Of a stretch of 6,557 bases of DNA, positions 1 to 5,414 are shown in pieces. Source of the stretch: an uncultured Bacilli bacterium. Lineage in GTDB: Bacteria > Bacillota_I > Bacilli_A > RF39 > UBA660. The stretch's first letter is position 1; each line of letters opens with the position of its first letter. Made by a program: the position numbers and the translations under genes. The DNA is taken from assembly GCA_947629195.1 (NCBI GenBank), contig CANRCS010000054.1, positions 1 to 6,557 on the forward strand. The letters run 5' to 3'. The notes below the pieces were generated by a model. It saw only the letters and a list, made by a program, of their open reading frames with translations, did no database searches and was not told where the DNA came from.

Positions 1-78
1 TTTGTTTGTTAGAACATTCACATTCATCAATAAATTTAGCAATTTCATTTTTTGTGAGTTTAGAAATTTTTTTAACAT
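1..78 (-). pseudogene. Possible leftward gene start with a broken frame (partial)
   Basis: On the minus strand an ATG at 78-76 opens a frame, but the coding-like signal lies in the -1 frame. That frame has G-rich first codon positions and A/T-rich third positions and reads like KISKLTKNEIAKFIDECEC, continuing off the left edge. It is preceded directly by a TAA (82-80) and has no start codon of its own. Adding one A to the A7 run (67-73) would join the ATG to it, giving MLKKISKLTKNEIAK. I see no Shine-Dalgarno site before this ATG. It could be a real gene with a sequencing indel, a decayed gene, or chance. Only 26 codons are visible, so no function is proposed. Confidence 0.25.
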
Positions 79-84
79 TTTATC

Positions 85-113
85 TTGACATTTATAATAA
101 TAAACTTGCTAAT
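85..113 (+). promoter_or_regulatory. Sigma-A-like promoter for the zinc-ribbon/Lgt-like operon
   Basis: A perfect -35 box TTGACA (85-90) is followed after 17 bases by GCTAAT (108-113), which matches the TATAAT consensus at four positions. Transcription would begin near 120 and leave a leader of about 43 nt before the ATG at 163. The TTG within the -35 box is in frame with the downstream gene and could be mistaken for its start. The promoter reading explains the sequence better, because a strong ribosome binding site lies at 147-157. Confidence 0.6.
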
Positions 114-146
114 TTTATTTATAAATTATATAATTAATTCAATAAT

Positions 147-157
147 AGGAGTAGGTG
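147..157 (+). promoter_or_regulatory. Ribosome binding site that fixes the start at 163
   Basis: AGGAG (147-151) and AGGTG (153-157) lie 11 and 5 nt before the ATG at 163. Together they support translation starting at this ATG rather than at the in-frame TTG at 85, which has no such site and sits in a -35 box. Confidence 0.65.
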
Positions 158-162
158 AATGT

Positions 163-528
163 ATGCAAAATGGAAATAATAACTATTGTCGTAATTGTGG
201 TGAAAAATTACCTTTAAAAGTATCAGAATGTCCAAAATGTCATACAAAAATAATAAATAAAAGAGTCTTAACGGATGATGGATATATAGTTTATATCATA
301 GGAAATATTATGTGTATACTTTTTGGGTTTATTTTGTTCGGTATTTCTAATCTTTCTTTATTGAGTCCAATAATTTTTATTATAGCTTATTTAATAATTG
401 TAAATGGTGCTAGAAAATACAATAAAGTTATTGTTATTAATGTTTTGCATATGATAGAAAGTATTTTACTAATTTTATGTATTTTATTTCTAACAATATC
501 AATTTTAAGTTGTTATTTTAGATTTTAA
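163..528 (+). CDS. Small zinc-ribbon protein with three membrane spans
   Basis: This 121-residue protein of unknown function starts with a zinc ribbon (C9-x2-C12-x10-C23-x2-C26, with the typical NCG and CPKC contexts) that probably binds one zinc ion in the cytoplasm. Three hydrophobic segments follow, at about 41-61, 66-83 and 89-118, so most of the chain is in the membrane. A short charged stretch (28-39) separates ribbon and membrane part. It begins an apparent operon, and the next gene starts 16 nt after its stop. The ribbon is closely similar to that of the next gene (both read NNYCxNCGxKL), which suggests duplication of the domain. An upstream in-frame TTG would add 26 hydrophobic residues, but it overlaps the promoter and was rejected. 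Zinc-ribbon membrane proteins of this kind are common in Bacillota and mostly uncharacterised. The gene is near certain; its role is unknown. Confidence 0.85.
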   Translation: MQNGNNNYCRNCGEKLPLKVSECPKCHTKIINKRVLTDDGYIVYIIGNIMCILFGFILFGISNLSLLSPIIFIIAYLIIVNGARKYNKVIVINVLHMIESILLILCILFLTISILSCYFRF

Positions 529-544
529 GTTAGGAGTTGTTTAT

Positions 545-1342
545 ATGAACAATTATTGCACTAATTGTGGACATAAATTAAATTCAAAAGATATAGTTTG
601 TCCAAAATGTAATCTTGCAATTGTTGATGATAGAGAAGAGTTAAATAAAAAAAGAAATAAAAAAATTATTAAAATTGGTTTAATTATTTTAGTATGTTTT
701 ATGTTTTTATATATTATATATAATATTATCAATTTTTGTATAGTAAAAAGATATATTAATAATGTTATGTCAAAATATGATTATGATAAAGTAAAACTTT
801 CTAAAATTGAACAATGTAAAGTTTGTAGTGGGAGTTGCGATGGAAATTGTACAAATTATCAATATGTAATTAATTGTCATAAATATACATTTCAAATTAA
901 TGTAGATAATGATGTAATATATGCTTCTGCTAATTACAATATAGCAAATAAATATCCAAGTGATTTAGAAACATTTGATTATATAATAAAAGATTATTAT
1001 AGTAATAAAAATATTATAAATAATTATTTTAAATTTGATTATGATAAAATTGAACAAAAAAATTCTTATACATATATTTATATGACACCAACTCTTAAAA
1101 AAATGATTACTAATAATTTTATAATGATTTTAAATAAAATGAGTTTATACATAGATAATGGAAATACTATAATAATAGTTTCTTCAGATAATTATTATAT
1201 TGTAATTGAACATAATGATGTGACTGTATACTCTTCTATTGAAAATGAAGAAGAAGATGAATATGAATTTGGAAATGGTTTTACTATTGATGATAATTTT
1301 AATATAAATAAATTAAATGAGTGGATTAAAAAAAATGTTTAA
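545..1342 (+). CDS. Zinc-ribbon, single-span membrane protein with Cys-rich outer domain
   Basis: This is a 265-residue protein of unknown function. An N-terminal zinc ribbon (C5-x2-C8-x10-C19-x2-C22) is followed by a Lys-rich stretch (34-43), one transmembrane helix (about 44-67) and a domain of about 195 residues. The Lys-rich stretch before the helix predicts that the ribbon is inside and the large domain outside. Just beyond the membrane is a compact cluster, C91-x2-C94-x3-C98-x3-C102, with C111 nearby, in a segment rich in Gly and Ser. The rest of the outer domain is rich in Tyr, Asn and Ile, and the end is acidic (EEDEYEF). AGGAG at 532-536 lies 8 nt before the ATG. The gene is 16 nt downstream of the small zinc-ribbon gene and overlaps the Lgt-like gene, so all three are probably co-translated. 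There is no lipobox. I recognise no family for the outer domain. Confidence 0.85.
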   Translation: MNNYCTNCGHKLNSKDIVCPKCNLAIVDDREELNKKRNKKIIKIGLIILVCFMFLYIIYNIINFCIVKRYINNVMSKYDYDKVKLSKIEQCKVCSGSCDGNCTNYQYVINCHKYTFQINVDNDVIYASANYNIANKYPSDLETFDYIIKDYYSNKNIINNYFKFDYDKIEQKNSYTYIYMTPTLKKMITNNFIMILNKMSLYIDNGNTIIIVSSDNYYIVIEHNDVTVYSSIENEEEDEYEFGNGFTIDDNFNINKLNEWIKKNV

Positions 1343-2033
1343 TACAGACTTTAATTTTTATGGAACCATTTTAATTTTTAGTTTTATTATAAATGCAATT
1401 GTAACTGCCATTTTATCTAATAGAAACAAATTGAAATTTGAAGAAATAATTCATTTATTATTGTATGAATTTATTGGCATTATTTTAGGAGGTAAATATT
1501 ATACTTTATTTACTCAATATTCTTTATATAAAAATACAAATTTTCTTTATATAAGTATGTCATCATTGGGAGCTTTTATTGGAGCTTTTGTAATGGTTTT
1601 TATATTTTCAAAACAATTTAAGATAAGTTGTAAAAAAGTTTTTAATATTATTTCACCGTGTATTCCATTAATGTATTCTTTAGGAAAAATCGGGTGCTTT
1701 TTAGCAGGATGTTGTATAGGATTTAAATATTCAGGATTTGGCGCTGTAACATATAATTACTCTCAATTTGTAACTAATGAATTTTCTTATTTCCCAGTTC
1801 AAATTATAGAATCAATTGTCTTCTTTGGAATTTTTATTTTTATGATGAAACTTAGTAAAGAATCTAAAGGACAAATTTTTAGTAAATGTCTAATTGCTAG
1901 TGGTAGTTGCAAATTCTTACTTGAATTTTTAAGAATTAGAGAAAATGTATCTTTTTTATCAATAAATCAAATATTTTGTTTATTATTAATAGTTATTGGT
2001 TTTATATCTCTTAAAATTAAAAATGATAATTAG
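1335..2033 (+). CDS. Divergent Lgt-family membrane protein (prolipoprotein diacylglyceryl transferase-like)
   Basis: This is a 232-residue polytopic membrane protein with the layout of Lgt, which moves diacylglycerol from phosphatidylglycerol to the lipobox Cys of prolipoproteins. Recognisable blocks are FYG at 8-10, GG-K at 52-54, a Gly-rich helix near 78-84, GKIGCFLAGCCIG at 117-129, P154-x-Q156-x2-E159, and KFLLEFLR at 193-200 followed by Q212. True Lgt is usually longer (E. coli about 290 residues) and has Arg where K118 and K193 stand (GRxGNF and RFxxEF). Variants with GCFLAGCC in place of GNFxNGE also occur in the wider family. Activity is therefore uncertain. The ATG at 1335 overlaps the previous gene by 8 nt; an ATG at 1317 would add six residues but has no ribosome binding site. 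Family membership is fairly sure, but the substrate is not. Confidence 0.8.
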   Translation: MFNTDFNFYGTILIFSFIINAIVTAILSNRNKLKFEEIIHLLLYEFIGIILGGKYYTLFTQYSLYKNTNFLYISMSSLGAFIGAFVMVFIFSKQFKISCKKVFNIISPCIPLMYSLGKIGCFLAGCCIGFKYSGFGAVTYNYSQFVTNEFSYFPVQIIESIVFFGIFIFMMKLSKESKGQIFSKCLIASGSCKFLLEFLRIRENVSFLSINQIFCLLLIVIGFISLKIKNDN

Positions 2034-2034
2034 T

Positions 2035-2057
2035 TGTAATTACTGATTACATTTTTT
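2035..2057 (+). terminator. Weak rho-independent terminator after the Lgt-like gene
   Basis: TGTAAT (2035-2040) pairs with ATTACA (2046-2051) across a 5-nt loop, and six T follow (2052-2057). The stem is short and has only two strong pairs, so termination may be incomplete. Its position, just after the stop at 2033 and before an independent promoter, fits the end of the three-gene unit. Confidence 0.45.
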
Positions 2058-2094
2058 GTTATTGTCCTTTTTTGTAAAAAAAACTTAAAAACTA

Positions 2095-2123
2095 TTTAAA
2101 TTCATCATGATTTATTGTATAAT
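2095..2123 (+). promoter_or_regulatory. Sigma-A-like promoter for the acidic zinc-ribbon gene
   Basis: A perfect -10 box TATAAT (2118-2123) lies 17 bases after TTTAAA (2095-2100), a -35 box with four of six consensus bases. Transcription would start near 2130, about 26 nt before the ATG at 2156 and just upstream of AGGAGG (2142-2147). The leader is short, and no riboswitch-like structure fits in it. Confidence 0.6.
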
Positions 2124-2141
2124 TTATTATATGAATAAAAT

Positions 2142-2147
2142 AGGAGG
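2142..2147 (+). promoter_or_regulatory. Strong ribosome binding site
   Basis: AGGAGG is a full Shine-Dalgarno match placed 8 nt before the ATG at 2156. It is one of the strongest sites in the window and suggests that the acidic zinc-ribbon protein is well translated. Confidence 0.65.
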
Positions 2148-2155
2148 CTCGTATT

Positions 2156-3847
2156 ATGGTTTGTAAAAAGTGTGGTATGGATTTAATCGATGGAATTGAT
2201 ATATGCCCATATTGTGGTGAGGATAATCACGAATTAGAAATTAAAGAAAAAAAAGAAAATACTAATCATTTAATGGATGTTTTAAACAGTTTAAAAATGG
2301 ATGTTGTAGATACAGACAATAAAGAAGAAATAAATGAAGAACCTAAAATAGAATTAAATGATATAGATATAAATATTAATGTAGATGATAAGTCTAATGA
2401 AAATATAGAAGATAATGAAACTCATGAAGATAAAGAAAATGAAATAGAAGAAGCTTTAAACGAAGCAGAACAAGAAATAAAACAATCTATTGATGAAAAT
2501 AATAGTTTAATAACTACGGAAGCTAATGAAATAAAAGAAGAAAATGAACCATATATAGTTGAAAATAGTGAAGAAACACAAAATAATGATGATGAGTTTT
2601 ATTCTACTATAAATGAGGTTCAAAATGATGCTGATACCTTAGATTCTGATATCGTTTTAGAACAAAACGTTCTTAATGAATCACTTAAAGAAATTCCTGT
2701 ACCAGAAATTGAAAGTTTAGAAGTAAATAACACAAAAACAATACCAATTGATATAACGACGAATGAAGAAGAAAAGACTAATGATGTTGAACTAAAACAA
2801 AGTGAAACAAATAATATAGATATAGAAAAACAAGCAAGTGATAATATAGAAAATAATATTGATATTTCTAATGAAGAGGCAACAACTGATGATGTTCAAC
2901 CACAAGATATGACTGAACTTCCAAAGGACATGGAAAATGAAGTTTCTGAAGAACAAACAAACACTAATACAGATGATGAAAACAAAATTCATAACGAAAT
3001 AGAAACAGATGAAAAAGAACCAAGAGATGAAAATATAGAACTACCAAAACAAGAAGAATTATCAAATGATGATATAAATAAAATAAATATTGATAATCTG
3101 TTAACTGATTTAAAAAATATACCAGTAGAAAATACAGATGAAGCTGTATCAGAACCAGAGATTAATCAAGAACCAACTATCGATATAGAAAGTAGTAAAA
3201 CTGTAAATAATGAAGATATAGACAATGAAGCAAATAAAGTCATAGAAAACAATACTAATGAAAAAACTGAAATAGAAGTAGAAACAAATTCTATTCCTAT
3301 TCAAGAACCTATAACACTTTCTGAAAATATTGAAAATAATGTTCAGGAAGAAAAAAACACTTTACCTGAAAATAATACAACAAAAGAAGAAAATAATAAT
3401 ATAAACACAGTTGAAGAACCAAAAGAAGAAGAGATTAATGAACAGGAAGAAGTCAAAAATGCATTAAATAAATTGAGATTAAAAGAAAACAAATTAAATA
3501 CTGTATCTGAAATAGATCCTACACCTAATGTTTATATAAACCCATTATTAGATAGTATTGAACCACCTAAAAGTCCAGATATACCAGTAGTACTTCCACC
3601 TAGAGAAGAAATCTCTAATATTTCTCATCAACTAATTTCACAAAATCCTGTTGAAAAAGAATCACTACTTCAAGAAATACCAAAACCTACTATGTCGTTA
3701 GGACAAGAACAAAATGATAATCAAGAACAACCAGTAGAAGAAAAACAAGGAAAACAAAAAAATACAACAGTTATATTATTATTTATGTTAATGATTGTTT
3801 TAGGTGTTGCAGTTGCATTAGTAGTATCTTATATTTTCAATATGTAA
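2156..3847 (+). CDS. Zinc-ribbon protein with long acidic disordered linker and C-terminal membrane anchor
   Basis: This is a 563-residue protein of unknown function. A zinc ribbon at the very N-terminus (C3-x2-C6-x10-C17-x2-C20) is followed by about 400 residues dominated by Glu, Asp, Asn, Ile and Thr, with many EE, NI and DN pairs and almost no aromatic residues. This part is probably unfolded and strongly negative. A short helix-forming stretch with more Lys and Leu (about 430-450) leads to a Pro-rich part (455-490). A single hydrophobic helix (about 539-561) ends two residues before the stop. The chain therefore resembles a tail-anchored protein with nearly everything in the cytoplasm and the ribbon on a long flexible tether. 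It has its own promoter and terminator. The biased composition makes distant matches unreliable, so no function is assigned. Low-complexity coding is genuine here: the frame stays open for 1.7 kb and ends in a proper anchor. Confidence 0.85.
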   Translation: MVCKKCGMDLIDGIDICPYCGEDNHELEIKEKKENTNHLMDVLNSLKMDVVDTDNKEEINEEPKIELNDIDININVDDKSNENIEDNETHEDKENEIEEALNEAEQEIKQSIDENNSLITTEANEIKEENEPYIVENSEETQNNDDEFYSTINEVQNDADTLDSDIVLEQNVLNESLKEIPVPEIESLEVNNTKTIPIDITTNEEEKTNDVELKQSETNNIDIEKQASDNIENNIDISNEEATTDDVQPQDMTELPKDMENEVSEEQTNTNTDDENKIHNEIETDEKEPRDENIELPKQEELSNDDINKINIDNLLTDLKNIPVENTDEAVSEPEINQEPTIDIESSKTVNNEDIDNEANKVIENNTNEKTEIEVETNSIPIQEPITLSENIENNVQEEKNTLPENNTTKEENNNINTVEEPKEEEINEQEEVKNALNKLRLKENKLNTVSEIDPTPNVYINPLLDSIEPPKSPDIPVVLPPREEISNISHQLISQNPVEKESLLQEIPKPTMSLGQEQNDNQEQPVEEKQGKQKNTTVILLFMLMIVLGVAVALVVSYIFNM

Positions 3848-3869
3848 AAAAAATTAATTAATACCAAAC

Positions 3870-3900
3870 AAAAAGACAAAATTATCTTTGTCTTTTTTTT
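3870..3900 (+). terminator. Rho-independent terminator between the acidic zinc-ribbon gene and spoIIGA
   Basis: AAAAAGACAAA (3870-3880) pairs perfectly with TTTGTCTTTTT (3887-3897) across a 6-nt loop, and the T-tract continues to 3900. It begins 22 nt after the stop at 3847. The U-tract ends only 20 nt before the spoIIGA ATG, so it also lies inside any leader that starts upstream. The stem has few G-C pairs, as expected in this base composition. Confidence 0.7.
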
Positions 3901-3913
3901 ATACTGTTAATGG
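3897..3913 (+). repeat. 17-nt direct repeat, leader copy
   Basis: TTTTATACTGTTAATGG here recurs exactly at 3968-3984 inside spoIIGA, 71 nt downstream. Weaker similarity extends leftward to a CTTTG in both copies (3886 and 3956). The inner copy encodes part of the conserved first membrane helix. The leader copy overlaps the end of the terminator T-tract and reaches to 8 nt before the spoIIGA start codon. Confidence 0.6.
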
Positions 3914-3920
3914 TGATGCT

Positions 3921-4712
3921 ATGAAACTATATTTAGATGTAATATTTTTTTTAAACTTTGCTTTTGATTTTATACTGTTAATGGCAACATCTATGATATT
4001 AAGAAGAAATGTAAAAATTAGAAGATTACTTCTAGGTGGATTAGTAGGTGGAATGAGTATATTTATTTTATTTTTAAAAATTAATTCATTTGAACTCTTC
4101 TTACTAAAAATTATTATAAGTTTAGTAATGGTATTAACTACTTTTAATTTTAAAGATGTTAGATATACACTTAAAAATTTATATTACTTATATACAGTTA
4201 GTATAATTTTAGGCGGTTTTCTATATTTTCTAAACGTACAATTTAGTTATAAACAAGAAGGATTAGTATTCTATCATAATGGTTTAAGTATTAACTTTAT
4301 AGTTTTGATTATTTCTTCACCAATCATAATATACACATACGTAAAACAATTACTTAATTTTAAAAATAATTATTCTAATTATTACAAAGTGGACATATAT
4401 TTAAAAGACGGGACAATAAAAAAATTTAATGCATTTTTAGATACAGGTAATAAATTATATGACCCATATAAGAAAAGACCTATAATTATAATTTATGAAA
4501 AAGACTTAAAAGTAAATATAGATATGGAAAATATGTTGATGGTTCCATATGATGGAGTAAATAGTCATGGAATATTAAAATGTATTATTCCAGAAAAAAT
4601 ATACATATTTGGAGTAGGTGTAAAAAAAGATGTATTAATTGGTATATCAAAAGAAAAAATTGATATAGATGGTGTTAATTGCATATTACATACTAAATTA
4701 TTGGAGGGATAA
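3921..4712 (+). CDS. spoIIGA: SpoIIGA, sporulation sigma-E factor-processing aspartic peptidase
   Basis: SpoIIGA is the membrane protease that removes the pro-sequence of sigma-E in the mother cell after asymmetric division; in Bacillus it is triggered by SpoIIR from the forespore. The 263-residue protein opens with MKLYLDVIFFLNFAFD, close to the known family start. It has five hydrophobic segments (about 4-27, 36-53, 57-75, 87-106 and 124-141). A soluble domain follows with D174-T175-G176 in FLDTGNKLYDP, matching the catalytic DSGN-LYDP motif, and a VPYDGVNSHGIL block near the end. It is shorter than the Bacillus subtilis protein (about 309). The ATG at 3921 is chosen because it matches the family N-terminus; an in-frame TTG at 3888 lies in the terminator hairpin. 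The ribosome binding site is weak (GGTGA at 3912-3916). sigE begins 2 nt after the stop, the classic arrangement. Confidence 0.95.
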   Translation: MKLYLDVIFFLNFAFDFILLMATSMILRRNVKIRRLLLGGLVGGMSIFILFLKINSFELFLLKIIISLVMVLTTFNFKDVRYTLKNLYYLYTVSIILGGFLYFLNVQFSYKQEGLVFYHNGLSINFIVLIISSPIIIYTYVKQLLNFKNNYSNYYKVDIYLKDGTIKKFNAFLDTGNKLYDPYKKRPIIIIYEKDLKVNIDMENMLMVPYDGVNSHGILKCIIPEKIYIFGVGVKKDVLIGISKEKIDIDGVNCILHTKLLEG

Positions 4713-4714
4713 AG

Positions 4715-5404
4715 ATGAAAAGAATAATAGAATTTATTAAAAGTTTATTTAGAAGAAAAAATCATGTATTTTTCTTAGGAAGCACTGATGCATTACCCGC
4801 ACCATTATCTAAAGAAGAAGAATATAATTACCTAAAATTAAAAGAAGAAGGAGATATTAAAGCAAAAGAAAAACTTATTGAACATAATTTAAGATTAGTT
4901 GTTTTTTTAGCTAAAAAATATGAAAATACTAATGTCGATTTAGAAGATTTAGTAAGTATAGGTTCTATTGGACTAATTAAAGGAATAGATACATATAAAA
5001 TGGATAAAAATATAAAACTTGCTACTTATGCATCAAGATGTATAGATAATGAAATACTAATGTTTTTAAGAAAAAATAAAAGGAGAAAAACTGAAGTTAG
5101 TTTTGAAGATTCACTTAGTTTTGATTCTGAAGGTAATGAATTACATTTAGAAGATGTTTTGGGAACTGAACCAGATATAGTTACAAGACCTTTAGATGAA
5201 GAAGTTAATAAAACTTTATTAAATGAAGAATTAAAAAAACTAAATGAAAGAGATAGACAAATCATAATTTTAAGATATGGATTAATGGGGCATAATGAAA
5301 TGACACAAAAAGATGTTGCAGAATATCTTGGAATAAGTCAATCATATATATCAAGAATAGAGAAAAAAGTAATAAATAGACTTAAAAATATAGTAAAAAT
5401 ATAG
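4715..5404 (+). CDS. sigE: RNA polymerase sporulation sigma factor sigma-E (pro-form)
   Basis: Sigma-E directs early mother-cell transcription during sporulation and is made as an inactive pro-protein. This 229-residue chain has a basic, amphipathic pro-sequence (MKRIIEFIKSLFRRKNH), then FFLGSTDALP, which aligns with YYIGGSEALP of Bacillus. By that match SpoIIGA would cut between F19 and F20. Region 2 spans about 54-122 (NLRLVV, DLVSIGSIGLIK, KLATYASRCIDNEI, typical core-binding and -10 recognition blocks). Region 4 spans about 173-227, with a helix-turn-helix at 197-219 (QKDVAEYLGISQSYISR). The pro-sequence is about eight residues shorter than in Bacillus. GGAGGG (4703-4708) sits 6 nt before the ATG, inside the end of spoIIGA, so the two are co-translated. 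The TDALP and SQSYISR blocks separate it from sigma-G, sigma-F and sigma-A; sigma-K, the closest paralogue, is less likely next to spoIIGA. Confidence 0.95.
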   Translation: MKRIIEFIKSLFRRKNHVFFLGSTDALPAPLSKEEEYNYLKLKEEGDIKAKEKLIEHNLRLVVFLAKKYENTNVDLEDLVSIGSIGLIKGIDTYKMDKNIKLATYASRCIDNEILMFLRKNKRRKTEVSFEDSLSFDSEGNELHLEDVLGTEPDIVTRPLDEEVNKTLLNEELKKLNERDRQIIILRYGLMGHNEMTQKDVAEYLGISQSYISRIEKKVINRLKNIVKI

Positions 5405-5414
5405 GAGGGAATAT

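Noticed and set aside
85..162. In-frame N-terminal extension of the first zinc-ribbon gene from a TTG at 85
   Set aside because: The TTG is part of a perfect -35 box, has no ribosome binding site, and a strong site precedes the ATG at 163. The zinc ribbon then sits at the N-terminus as in its two neighbours.
2792..2992. Minus-strand frame of 66 codons inside the acidic zinc-ribbon gene
   Set aside because: It is the reverse complement of an Asn- and Glu-rich coding segment, which naturally gives Phe, Ile and Cys codons. It has no ribosome binding site or family resemblance.
2156..3847. Possible tandem protein repeats in the acidic linker
   Set aside because: Short similar runs such as NIEN and EEN recur, but with no fixed period or exact longer unit. 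Biased composition explains them.
3888..3920. In-frame extension of spoIIGA from a TTG at 3888
   Set aside because: It lies in the right arm and T-tract of the terminator hairpin, while the ATG at 3921 matches the conserved start of the SpoIIGA family.
4934..4940. TGTCGAT, a six-of-seven match to a Spo0A box
   Set aside because: It lies within the sigE coding sequence in a conserved region, not upstream of spoIIGA. No good Spo0A box was found in 3848-3920.
5026..5265. Minus-strand frame of 79 codons inside sigE
   Set aside because: It lies wholly within a well-conserved sigma factor gene, and its Ser- and Leu-rich content mirrors the Lys- and Glu-rich sense strand.
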